A stretch of DNA of 64,000 nucleotides, from contig NC_045145.1 in NCBI RefSeq assembly GCF_008831285.2, forward strand, positions 14,710,040 through 14,774,039, in the 5' to 3' direction. The position numbers were made by a program, and so were the translations under genes. This DNA comes from Nymphaea colorata. Lineage: Eukaryota; Streptophyta; Magnoliopsida; Nymphaeales; Nymphaeaceae. Position 1 is the first letter of the stretch. Each line of letters opens with the position of its first letter. Below, in pieces: positions 37,724 to 49,189 of the stretch. The notes below the pieces were generated by a model. It was given only the letters and a program-made list of their open reading frames with translations. It did no database searches and was not told the origin of the DNA.

Positions 37724-39636
37724 TTCTGACATGAGCCATTCGATTCTTAACAAGACAATGGAGCCTCAGCTTGGGTTCCCATGTGGTTCTTCATTGAAGC
37801 TACTCGATTTTGTAGTTCTTTATACACTAGTAGCTAGATTCACAATAGCAATGGAAGTCCTTTTTTTTTTCTGTTATTAATGTTGAGTTGGAAGATATAT
37901 GTGAACAATAAGCCCTGGGAGCTGGCATCATACGCAATCATGTACTACAATCCTTCATTAGGTACAAAGAATTTTCTTGTAATCGTGTAGGGATTAAGAG
38001 CAGATTTCCTGTGTCATGCTAGTTTTGCTCTATCCTTACTGTGTGTTCACATTCCGTTGCATGGTTGTGTTCTTCAATGAACTGTTGAGAGAATAATTGT
38101 ACTGCAGCTCCGGAGGATTTAAAATTTCTGAGAATTTGAAAATGTTTCTCATCTCTTGCTCGTAAGTGCTTTGCACACCTGGCTGGTGTTCAAGTTGGGG
38201 GATGTCGATGATCTTTACCTGATATCTTCTCTGCTAGTAAGGTAAAAACTGTAGGTTCTCCGGTGCGCCAAGGGGAAACCCAAGTGATCTTTAGTTTTTT
38301 ACCCCCTTAGGGATGGGTTATACAGGTAGGTAATTATATCTCTCCCCAGAATCAGGCTTTCCTTTAAAAATACCGGAAACAAGTGTCCCCGGGTCCTCAT
38401 TTTCTGAAAAACCATTCAAGTGGTTCCCTCTTTTTACTGTAACCCAATAGTTCATGTTCAGATCCTTGCCACATTATGTAGAAATATGACTTCGCTATTT
38501 AGCTTGAAATTGAAACAAATTGTGAAATGCAGTTCATGAGGCCAACCTATGTAGACAGTGCAATGACTGATTAGGTTTATTAAGTCCAATGAGCGAAGGA
38601 CACTAGTTATCTCGACTGTGTTAAAGTGCACTTGAATGTCTCATGATTGTGGCATTAGCAAATTCTTTTACCTCTTCATTGACCTCTTGGGACTTTCCTA
38701 CGAGGATGAAAATTTAGTGAAAGAAGCAGTTTGGGCCTTATACCAACGGAAGCTTATCTAAGGTTTTACATAAAATTTAGTTCATTTGTGCATCAATAAT
38801 ATGTAGAACACCTGATATATATAATACATGCATGTGTATATTGTACATTGCCAATCAAAAATTCCTCTGGGATGGTTCAAAATTGAGTTGAGTTGATTAA
38901 AAATATGTGGTGCCCAATCCAGACCTGAATCTGTCATTCCAGTACCCCTCAGCCAAAAATTCCTGGCTCCACCACTAGTGGAGCCAATCTACGTTTGTTC
39001 ATACTGCTTTGTTTCTAAAACGAAAATGAACTTCGTTCAGCGAGGCTATGACAAAAGCATTTTTATAAGCAGACTTTCTGATCCCCCAACCGTTCTCAAA
39101 ACGCGTTTAGGAGATCTGCATCCAAACCATTTGTTACTCTATATGCAAAACTGGCGAAGCTTCTGCGTGTCTTGATACTGACTATAATCCAGAGAGGAAA
39201 AACCTTGATGGCTTTTCAGATCTGTTAGACATGGCTCAATGGGCCAGCATATTTATAGGTTACAGTTTATTTTGAAAGAGCTATATCATTAGATGAGTGG
39301 CATAAAACATAGAATGTGAGAGCTTTTCTATTGCCAACTTTATTCCTGATAAACAAAGACTACTCTATATACCCTATAAACGACGCATGCATCCACAAGG
39401 ATTGAAGTAGGCGAAGCAATGGACAGTTGAACATAACGGAGGCTGCGCCAGACATTCAGTACACCAAATGGCACAACCAGCATACAAGATCTGACCCAAT
39501 TTGCAATTCACTAGGTATGGATGAGAACAGATTCAAGTCAGGTCACGCGGCGCTTAGCAATGCAAAATACTACAATTACAAATTTACAAGAACCTCGACT
39601 TTCCTTTTTTGGTTTTATCGGTGTTCATAGATCAGA
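37724..39636. other. Carrier 3' UTR and gene-free downstream DNA
   Basis: The 3' UTR probably extends a few hundred bases past 37,723. From about 38,880 to 38,990 there is a phrase of the kind often seen at retrotransposon ends in plants (CCTGGCTCCACCACTA), but I could not define an element. I see no supported gene. Confidence 0.35.
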
Positions 39637-39970
39637 GGCCGTTTGATTGCACTAGAATGCAGCAGAACAGACGGGAGCATTCCATTTTCTCGAAGCGCAT
39701 GCAAACGTCGAACGTGGTATCTGCAGAAGGGACTGGACATGGGACAGGGCTATGAATGCCCGAGCCGTTCAGCCGACTTCTGCGGTAACCACGGAACGAC
39801 GCATGATAGAACGGCTATCAGTATTGCCCAAGGGGCTCATAGCATGTTAATGTCCCGCGCAAATCAAATGTCAAACTGAATGGGCAGAACAGCACTCAGA
39901 CAGATATGTTCTGTGCAAATCAAAGGCATCAGAACAGACAGGATGTTGCATTCCTCCGATCAAATAGTGG
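39637..39970. mobile_element. Possible degenerate TIR element
   Basis: The left end (GGCCGTTTGATTGCACTAG) and the reverse complement of the right end (CCACTATTTGATCGGAGG) share TTTGAT, and both continue into a GAATGCA word. The interior repeats AGAACAG/CTGTTCTG words. There is no visible target duplication and no coding content. Confidence 0.25.
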
Positions 39971-40566
39971 ACAAAAAGCTGCTCTGCCCATTAGGACATG
40001 GCAGTCGTGTGGAGCACTTGATGCCCGGTCCCCTAGTATACAAACAAGGCTATTGAAGGGTCTCCTAAGGCAAGTTTTGTAACCGCCGCGTATGGACCAA
40101 CATTTGGCAAAGAAAGAAAAAACATGGATCAAAGTGGTCATTTCGAAGAACAGTATCAAATATTTATCAGCTCAAATATTTTCCCTTCGCGCATCACGGC
40201 TGATCTAACGGATATCCGCCCCGATCTATGTTGGGTCAGTTTAACATTCTTTGGCAAACTGCCAACCACAAGGCGAATGTTGTAAATGATGGCAAAACCA
40301 ATACAGCGGATCGGCCGATATCTATAGTTATGCATCGATCTGTCTGCCCTTTTCTTTTGGTTATTTAATTTACATAATAGTTCAAAATATTTCATTTTTT
40401 TTTTCAAAAAAAATTAAGAGAAACGTAGTAGAGCCTTACCGCTGCTCTTATGGGAGTTGAGGACGGAGCTTCTACCTTCTAATTGAAAAAAATTTATTGC
40501 TATAAGAAAAAAATTGCTTTCGTTGGTAATTTAAATATTATTTTAGCAAATTTCCAACAATATTTT

Positions 40567-40772
40567 AGTATGCTTTTGGGATAACACTTTTAAATGGCAT
40601 TTTGAAAGCAAAATACCATTTTGTCTCCAGAACACCATTTTAAGTGTGATTAGGTAACTGGAAAAACTCAGTTTTCACAAAACAATGTTTTTTTTTTAAA
40701 AAAGAAAAAAACTGGACTCTCTTATACAAACCAAGTTTCAAGTACTGATTAAAAAAATCCAAACACTATCTC
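40567..40772. mobile_element. MITE, family member 2 (GTTTGGAT-type termini)
   Basis: The left end reads TAGTATGCTTTTGGGATAAC and the reverse complement of the right end reads GAGATAGTGTTTGGATTTTT. The internal block at 40,594-40,635 is homologous to that of the element at 19,840, with both copies carrying the same succession of CATTTTGAA, CATTTTG/TATTTTG and CCAGAAC-like words. It is non-coding. Confidence 0.4.
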
Positions 40773-41049
40773 AAGACTTAAATCATAAGTGGTAACAAGA
40801 AAATTATATATATATATACATCGAGGATTACATTCTTATTGGGTCACTTTGCTTGACCAAACATAATCAACAAAACCAGTGTTTTCATTTTACGCCCTTC
40901 TGGCCAATACAGTGACTTGTATCGGCTTATATTCCAGCTAATTTCTATTTCCCAATTAATTAAAAAATAATTTAAAATGTTTAATAAAACGAAAGCTAAA
41001 TGAATCTCGTTTGGGGCCATGAGAACACTACATCCGAACTAAACTCAAT

Positions 41050-41578
41050 TTCTCACAAGATTCAAATGATCAGTTAAAGATTACTATACTTCTAGGTCAA
41101 GTTTGTGCGTATAGCTTCTTTTCCTTCTCTAAATCTTTGGGTTTCTTTTTCTTATTAGTCAAAGAGAAGATTCATGTTACCTTTCAAGTCATAAACGATC
41201 CACATATTCTCCTTTCATGCTGCACGCCATTCCCTGCATCTGATTGAAACATATTTTCCTTAATATGAATCAAATTCAAATCCATACTTGAAATTTGAGA
41301 TCAAAACAGAAACGGGGAGGAGTAAGATTCAAATTTCATGCAAACTTGGATTGCAGATTTATTGGATTCCCGAACTCAGATTTGGGTTTGAATATCTGAA
41401 ACACAAAGACCTAGACTACAATTCAAATCTGTTTGGCCTTACCAGATCCAACTAAATGATTTTAGTTTCAGCTTTAGAATCACACACCAACCCATTTATA
41501 TAGACGGTTTCAACACTTTATGGTTGAACATAAAGCTGCAACAATTGGATTTAGTGAGCTTCATCAACTATACTTTTT
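41050..41578. repeat. Direct repeat copy 1 (about 0.53 kb)
   Basis: This segment is repeated in the same orientation at 42,426-42,950. Shared landmarks include TCTTATTAGTCAAAGAGAAG, CCTTTCAAGTCATAAAC, TGCATCTGATTGAAACAT, GATTCCCGAACTCAGATTTG, TATGGTTGAACATAAA and CTTCATCAACTATAC. Similarity starts at TTCTCACA and stops at ACTTTT in both. The ends are not TG...CA, so this looks more like a segmental duplication than a pair of LTRs. Confidence 0.75.
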
Positions 41579-42425
41579 CAGAACCTACGCCAGAACTTTA
41601 CTGAAAATGTGAGTATTCAAGAGTTAGGTGAAATGAATCGTCAACAATTCATGAGCGTAATTTTCATAAAAATGTTAACTTGTCATGTAACCTTCCAACT
41701 TCGTTGTTCCTCAAAGCGATAAATAACACAACTAAGCAAACAATCAGATTGCTTGTGTGACCCAGATATGGGTCACACAGTTTTCCTTTTCCGGATTTCC
41801 ACATGAATTTAAAAGCAACAACGGTACAGGAAATGCCACAAAGAAGTCCACCAAAAATCAATGCACAATCTACCAAATGGACAAATGGCGTACGATAGTT
41901 TACCTTCCCCTTGATTAAAATTGCAGAAATAAAACATTTATTAATAAAATAATAGAACATTAAACAGACAATTTAATAATTTTCATGAATTTAAAAAGTT
42001 AAAAAAAAAACTACTGGCAGGATTATGGTTCCCTGATAGAAATGCAATTAAGCAGTGACGAGCTAAACTTTAGTCAAAAGAAGACCCTTGTAGAATTGAG
42101 AAACTCGAAATATGGCTCACGGATACGCGAAACATATTTTGTACCTCCAACCTGTTTTAGACCTGATGTTACTCACGCTTGAACTTATTTAATGCAACTC
42201 AAACCTCGGTCCATTATAGATTTAGACACTAATAAGGTGCTATAATAGTTTTCTAAATAGATGTAATTATTTAATTTTGGTAGACTATCATTATGGCATG
42301 TGTCTGGCTGGTGAATTTACCGGCATTAGAACATGTGATATTTATTACAGATGAAACAAAACATTAGAGCATCAACTTGAAATGGGCAAAAAAAGTAGAG
42401 CAATTGTCAAATAGAAACATATCGA
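41579..42425. other. Segment between the 0.53-kb direct repeats
   Basis: A minus-strand open frame (41,960-41,664, 98 codons) contains two hydrophobic stretches (CALIFGGLLCGISCTVV and LIVCLVVLFIAL). I do not recognise it, and no splice partner or promoter supports it. The rest is AT-rich. Confidence 0.25.
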
Positions 42426-42950
42426 TTCTCACATGATTCAAATGACCAGTTAATGATTACTGTACTTCGAGGCCAGGTTTGTGTGTATATCTTCGTTTCC
42501 CACTCTAAATCTTGGTTTCTTGTTCTTATTAGTCAAAGAGAAGATCCATACTACCTTTCAAGTCATAAACAGTCCAAATACTCTCCTTTCATGCAGGCAT
42601 GCACACTGCATCTGATTGAAACATGCTTTAGTTAATACTAATAAAATTCGAATTCAGACTTGAAATTTGTGATCAAAACAGAAATAAGATTCAAATTTCA
42701 TGCATACTTCGATTGCAGATTTACCGGATTCCCGAACTCAGATTTGGGCATGAATATCTGAAACACAAAGACCCGAGACTACAATTCAAATCTAGTTGGC
42801 CTAACCAGTTCCAACTAAATGATTCCAGTTTCAGCTTTAGAATCGCACACCGACCCATTTATATAGACAGTTTCAACACATTATGGTTGAACATAAAAGA
42901 TGCAACAATTGGATTATGATGGCTTAGTGAGCTTCATCAACTATACTTTT
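42426..42950. repeat. Direct repeat copy 2 (about 0.53 kb)
   Basis: Partner of 41,050-41,578, in the same orientation, offset by about 1.38 kb, with scattered substitutions and small indels. The 68-codon open frame inside it (42,713-42,919) is interrupted in copy 1, so it is probably fortuitous. Confidence 0.75.
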
Positions 42951-44879
42951 GCAAAATCATAAGAAATTAACAAGTAAATGCTGCTTAAACTACCTGCAAA
43001 ATGCATGGTTTCATTAGAAAAATCAGAAATAAATAGTTCAATTGCTCTCAATGATACTTCAACAGTCATCAAAACAAATAAAGCCTCTTATACACAATGG
43101 AATTTCTATATTAGTTTACATGAAAACCTTAAATTTTATTTTTTACTTTAAATGTGTAGAAATGCCATTCACGTCCAGTAAATACAATCAAGTAAATTGT
43201 ACTTTTTGTTGGCTGTTGGATGAGCAACTTGGGCCTCAATGAAACTATTCTAGGGGTGACAGACGAATAGCCTTGAAGGAACAACATTTTAGGTTGTTCT
43301 TGGCGGTCAAGCATTCATCAAGCTTTTTGTGTGTGCCCGTGCATATGTGCAATGCTTTGATGATTGATTATCAACATTTATAATAAATTGGGTTGAATTC
43401 ATGTATGAGTTGTTAAGGGAAGATGAATGCTTTGTACAATTTATTGGGTTTTGTGCTGGGGATCTATGGTTGTTTGGGTTTTCCAATTATAACAATAATT
43501 TTCCAACGAAATCATAAGGTCTGTTGGGAGGGGGTCTATCATTGGGTTCGTCTTCAGCTTTATTTAAAAAATCATAGTAAAATTTTGCAAAACACAAAAG
43601 AGCTGGCGATATTTGAAATCATACCTAAACATTTAAATATTGTTGGAAACAAATCAAAGTTTTTCCAGAATTAATAAAAAAGTCCATAAGATCATTTTTT
43701 GTCAGAATAATTGTTAAATCACTAAGGAACATGATTCCAAACTTCAACCATTTTGAACTTTTTCGCTGGGTAAAATTTTAGCCGCTCATTTTAGTGTTCA
43801 CCATTGGAAGGCGGCTATTTGAGATTTAACATGAGATGTTGTGTGCCTATTTTATGCTGTCTAGAGGTTGAAAAGCAATTTGTTAATTACCCATTTCTTG
43901 AGCTGCTTTTTCCAACGTTTTCAAAGATTAAAGCAACAACAAAGACATGTGGAACATGATAATAAATAGAAAAGAAGATGAAATTAACCAGAATAGTACT
44001 TACCGGAGTATAGCTTAAGAGAAAATTTAGACTTGTACAACCTAAAAAACAAGCAACCAAATAAGTTAATAATATCCAACAAAAGACAAATTAAAGAGTG
44101 GATTCCGCATCACTCAAACCCTGAGCCTCCAGCTGAGGTTCCCCAGCAACCCTACTTTTTCGAAACAGAGTTTGAATTCCAAAACAGCTTCCAGTTACTG
44201 CGTAACTGCAGTGTATTGAAAAACGTAAATTCATGCAGAGGAAATAAGGACAAATGAATAAAAAATAAACACGTCTCATATAATTCTTGTTTCGGACATG
44301 GGTTTGAAGTATTTTCATAAATTTGTATGTAAGAGCACTGCTATACATATGTACATACAAACATACACACATATATGTGTGTGTATGTGTGAGTGTAGAT
44401 AGAAAGGGAGAGAGAGACACCCACACATACACCAGCAGTAAGATTTTAAGCCAACACATTTATCCATTTGTTCATATTCATAAAATACAGATTACTAAGC
44501 AAAGTACCAATATATACAAAAGGTATATGTTGTTGTGTCACCACGCCCCCTTACACACATCCAAACATGTTGACACAGTCAAGTGTCTTTACAACTGACA
44601 GTGTGATAGAGGACATAACTAAACTAAGACTACCTGTCCCATCACAGTATGTTGACATATTTCATGTGTGAAGCATTTTCAAAAATTTGATTGTGGGGAT
44701 AAAGCAATGAATGTGAGTGTATATATATACATACATATATCTAACATCAAGATATCAACTTTACAGTTTTTTATCAATAGTAATGACTAAGTTATCTCCT
44801 GTTTTAATCAACCCTGTACCACAGTGAGATGGTATTTTACACCAACCACCTATAATCACAACACGATAGTCTTTGACAT
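42951..44879. other. Gene-free AT-rich DNA left of the Copia element
   Basis: No supported gene. It contains a short CA/TG-rich tract (44,345-44,425) and several small open frames without recognisable domains. Confidence 0.35.
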
Positions 44880-45119
44880 TGTAGAAATAATAGACGCGCA
44901 AGAACGGAAGATCGAACACAGATGTAACGTGGAAAACCCTCAACTAGAGGAAAAAAACCACATGTGAGGAGGTCTGGTGCCCACTAGCCGCCAGACTCTC
45001 TCTCTCTTTGAAACTTCATTCACACTTAAGATTAGGGTTTACAATGGCATAAGTATCCCCAAACCAGGACATACTGGATCGGGTCTAGACCCGGACCCAT
45101 ACATCAAGATCCGTCAACA
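44880..45119 (-). repeat. 3' LTR of the Copia element
   Basis: 240 bp, about 97% identical by eye to the LTR at 46,926. Its outermost bases are TGTAG (plus strand) against TGTTG in the other LTR, one of the few differences. Confidence 0.88.
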
Positions 45120-45120
45120 C

Positions 45121-46912
45121 TCCCCCTCAAGTTGGGCATACATATCAAACATGCCCAACTTGGATACATTTCTCTCGAATGAAGTTGAAGATAGAGCTTT
45201 CGTCAGAACATCAGCTGTTTGGTCTTCAGATCTCATGTAAGGAAGTACAAGTTCTTTAGCATCAATTCTCTCTCGAATGAAATGCTGGTCAATCTCAACA
45301 TGCTTTATTCTGTCATGAAGCACAGGGTTGTTGGCCAAGTTGATTGCCGACTTGTTATCGCAATACATCTTCATTGGTTCTTCAACCTTTATACCAATAT
45401 CAGTCAACAATACTTTTAGCCACAAAAACTCTGAAACTCCCATAGCCACTGCTCTGTATTCTGCTTCAGCACTGGAACGAGAACAAACATCTTGTCTTTT
45501 ACTTCTCCACACTATGAGATTCCCTCCCAAATAAATACAATAGCCAGAGGTGGACCTCCTAGTGTCAATACAGCCTGCCCAGTCTGCATCTGAATAACCT
45601 TCAATCCCAAGAGTGTCTTGCTTGACATACAAGAGACCTTTGCCAGGATTTCTCTTCAAGTAGTACAAGATCCTGTCAACAGCCTTCAAGTGGGCATCCG
45701 TGGGAACATGCATGAACTGACTCATCACATTCACAGCAAAGGTAATATCAGGTCTAGTGAGAGTAAGATAAATCAACTTCCCTACAAGACATTGATATCT
45801 TCTTTTGGCCTCTCTGCTCCTCATCTCTAAGACTTAGCTTATAGCCAGCATCTAGAGGAGTAGAAGCTAGTCTACACCTCAATTTCCCGGTCTCCTTTAA
45901 CAAATCTAGAGTGTACTTCCGTTGATTTAGCACGAGGCTAGTCCCAGACCTAGCAATTTCAATGCCAAAGAAATATTTCAACTTACCAAGGTCCTTGAGG
46001 TCAAACTCGATCGCCAACAGTTTCTTTAACTTAATTATTTCATTTTCATCATCACTTGTGACAATCATATCATCAACATATACCAACAAAATAGTAACCT
46101 TTTGCTCATTTCTCTTCACAAAGAGTGTATGATCTTCATTCCCTTGATGGTATCCGCATTGTCTTATGACAAGTCTAAGTCGTTCAAAACCATGCTCGAG
46201 GAGATTGCTTGAGCCCATATAAAGCTTTCCTTAGCTTGCAACATTTTCCAGGTTCCTCATATCCTGGAGACATACACATATATACTTCCTCTTCAAGGTC
46301 TCCATTGAGAAATGCGTTCTTGACATCAAGTTGGTACATCTTCCACTCCTTCATCACAACTAAGGAGATAATGACTCTGACAATCTTCATCTTCGCAACA
46401 GGAGCAAAGGTCTCCAAATAATCAATCTCATATTTCTGACTAAACCCCTTGGCCACAAGACGAGCTTTGTATCTTTCAACACTTCCATCTGGTTTGTACT
46501 TGATGGTGTAGAACCACTTATATCCAAACAAGTGAACCGCCTCAGGAATCTTTATAATTTCCCACGTCATGTTTCTTCTCAAGGCCTCCATCTCTTCTTG
46601 CATTGCATAAGTCCACTTGGGATCACTTTGAGCCTCAGCAACATTCCTGGGAATCATAGCCAAAGAAAGAGAAGATACAAAACATTTGTAGTCCTTGCTC
46701 AGTCTAGAATATGAAACAAAGTTACCAATAGGATGTTGAGTACATGACCAGACACCCTTTCGCAGGGCAATGGGAAGCTCTTCACTTGCAATAACAGTCT
46801 GAATCTCTTCTTCAACAGGTTGCTTCTGAGCACGACTTGGGTCATCCAGGGAATGACTAACTGGATTGGGAGTAAAAAAAAAAAAAACGAACCAGTCACG
46901 CCGGAACTTCAC
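45121..46912 (-). pseudogene. Copia reverse transcriptase and RNase H, broken into three frames
   Basis: Going down the minus strand there is an RT amino part (46,912-46,184: [59 protein letters not shown]), then after a frameshift the RT core with intact catalytic YVDD (46,218-45,754: LLVYVDDMIVT, KYFFGIEIARS), then after another frameshift the RNase H part (45,824-45,114: YLTLTRPDITFAVNVMSQF, GYSDADWAGCIDTRRSTSGY, SSAEAEYRA, YCDNKSAINLANNPV, HVEIDQHFIRE). No protease or integrase motif precedes it. Two frameshifts and the missing domains make it inactive on its own. Confidence 0.88.
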
Positions 46913-46913
46913 G

Positions 46914-46925
46914 GCTCTGATACCA
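46914..46925 (-). other. Copia primer-binding site
   Basis: The minus strand reads TGGTATCAGAGC, complementary to the 3' end of initiator tRNA-Met, immediately adjoining the 5' LTR. Confidence 0.8.
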
Positions 46926-47165
46926 TGTTGAAATAATAGACGCGCAAGAACGAAAGATCGAACACAGATGTAACGTGGAAAACCCTCAACTAGAGGGAAA
47001 AAACCACGGGTGAGGAGGTCTGGTGCCCACTAGCCGCCAGACTCTCTCTCTCTTTGAAACTTCATTCACACTTAAGATTAGGGTTTACAATGGTATAAGT
47101 ATGCCCAAACCAGGACATACTGGATCGGGTCTAGACCCGGACCCATACATCAAGATCCGTCAACA
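46926..47165 (-). repeat. 5' LTR of the Copia element
   Basis: 240 bp; in minus orientation it starts TGTTGACGG and ends CAACA. Nearly identical to the LTR at 44,880. Confidence 0.88.
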
Positions 47166-48124
47166 GACACTATAGATGGTAATCATCGTGAAATTTACCA
47201 TTTACATTGAATTCATTGGCAGGCTGATGAGGCCATGCAAAAATTTATGAAGTGTTAGGCAAATCATGAGGTACACCCATTGGATGCACATGCGATTCTT
47301 TGTCTTAACTCTATTAAAACTAGCAAAACGAAGTTTTAACATCTAAGCTGCTCCCAAGGGTGAATAAATGCTTTGAGTAAAGCAAGCAGCTAGATCAATG
47401 CGATGCATGCCAACGGATAAGCAGTTCATCTTATTGATCCATGACAAACATGGTTGACTATGCTGTCCAAGTTTTAAAACATGCTCTTTCATCCAGCCGC
47501 ATAAATTAACATAAGAACCACAGCAATTATCATCAGTAACAAAACAGTATTACTGAACCAAAACCAACATGTTGAATACCTCTTCATAGCAAATCATGAA
47601 AGAAAAGCACCTGAGCACAAAATTACCCTGCCTATTGTTGAGCATTCACAACCTATGCAAGAAATAAATACCCAGCAATGACCTTTGAACATCTCTTACC
47701 CTTCTATTTTTTAGAAGTGACGGAAAGGAAGTTCCTGCAAGAGCATCAACTTAACTTCCACGCATACAGTCACATGCATGAAAAATCAAGATCCCAAAAT
47801 CTATCAAAGGTCATATCGGTTCCAGAAAATCAAAATCTACACCACAATTGAGGAATAAAAATACCGTTGTGCACACATCTCCAAATAAAACATTTACAAT
47901 TGATAATCAGTTCTTTTGCATATAAAAACTGTTTACTACTTTCTTCTCATTAAACCAAAGAGGCAGTGCAAGTCACAAGTGCACAAATGGTGACAACCCT
48001 CATATCATGAACATCGAGTAAATTATAATGGTTGAGCATATGATTGAATGTGCATAAAGGATTTTATGTATAACCAATATTGACCTACATCCAAACGCTA
48101 CAGCTGCTGCCTATGTCTTCCAAA
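47166..48124. other. Gene-free DNA between Copia and the satellite
   Basis: AT-rich unique-looking sequence. No open frame or repeat structure that I can support. Confidence 0.35.
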
Positions 48125-48770
48125 CTGAGACATTGGATATTGGATTTGGATCCAAAATATGGATCAGAGGTCTGATATGATATGTTGCATTCAGAATTTT
48201 TACCTAAGTTTTGGATCAGAAGTATAATCTGATCCGATCTGAGATGTTGGATTTAGGATTTGAATCAATGAAATGGATCAAAGGTCGAATCTAATCTAAC
48301 CTATGATATTAGCTTTGGAAATTGGAAATAAGATCTGGATGAGAGGTCTGACCAGATCTGGTCTGGATTCTTGGATACGGAATTCAAACCTTAAATCTGG
48401 ATCAGAGGTCTGATCTGATACGGTTTGCGGTGTTGGATTTGGGGTTTGGATCTAAGAAGTAGATCAAACGTCTGATCTGATCCGATCAGGGGTGTTGCAT
48501 TTCAAATTTGGACCTAAGTTCAAGATCAGAGGTCTAATCTGATCCGGTCTAGCAAGTTGGATTTGGTGTGTCTCAATCAAAGGTCTGCTAAGGCCTTCTC
48601 TACAATGCTGGATTTGGGATTTGAATCTCAGAATTGAATGAGAGGTCTGATCTACTCCAGGTTGAGATATTAGAATTGGTATTTAAATCTAAGGAAAAAA
48701 ATCTTAGTCTGATCTGATCTTGTCTAAGATGTTGAATTTAAGATCTGGATCAGATGTTGGTTAGGATAAG
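48125..48770. repeat. Satellite block 1, 61-62 bp monomers
   Basis: About ten diverged head-to-tail monomers of 61-62 bp. The core reads TGTTGGATTTGGGATTTGGA, then TCTAAGATCTGGATCAGAGG, then TCTGATCTGATCCGGTCTA. Consecutive monomers measured from GTTGGAT to GTTGGAT between about 48,360 and 48,540 are 61 or 62 bp long. It ends where unique sequence leading into the LINE relic begins. Confidence 0.85.
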
Positions 48771-49189
48771 GGATCATAATCACTTATAATAGATGTTAGC
48801 ATGACATGCAAGTTATAGTTGGTTTCTTGGAAAACTTTGGCCACTACCATGGCAAAAAGTGGGTGAGCCAAGGACACAAAAATGAATTACATAGAAGTCT
48901 GACCAGAACTATTAAGATAACTAGTTTATCATAGGCTTTGACAGTTATTCAATAGTGTCCACTGATAGATCTCCACAAATCTCAGTCTCAATTGGAAGTG
49001 CATGAAGGAGTTCCACTAGTTGAAGGGTCTCGTATTTATGCCTTTGGATCTAATACACTCCTAAATTTGTTGTTCACTACCTGGTCACAAATTTATTAGC
49101 CTCTCATTGACATAAAAGCATAGACATAACCAAGTGTCATCATGGTCTGCATACTTAAGTAAAGCTTCTTTCACATTATTACTTGTATC

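Larger units (their letters stand above)
44880..47165 (-). mobile_element. Ty1/Copia LTR retrotransposon, internally deleted and frameshifted
   Basis: Two 240-bp LTRs (44880-45119 and 46926-47165) bound 1.8 kb of internal sequence. Transcribed from the minus strand, the element begins TGTTGACGG and each LTR ends ...CAACA (TACA in the 3' copy). A primer-binding site TGGTATCAGAGC, the standard initiator-tRNA-Met type, directly follows the 5' LTR, and a purine tract (GAGGGGGAG) precedes the 3' LTR. Flanks GACAT (44875-44879) and GACAC (47166-47170) form a 5-bp target duplication with one mismatch. The interior holds only reverse transcriptase and RNase H; gag, protease and integrase are absent. 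By eye the LTRs differ at about 7 of 240 positions. Confidence 0.9.

Noticed and set aside
41664..41960. 98-codon minus-strand open frame with two hydrophobic stretches
   Set aside because: No family resemblance, no convincing acceptor or donor, and it lies between direct repeats in AT-rich DNA.
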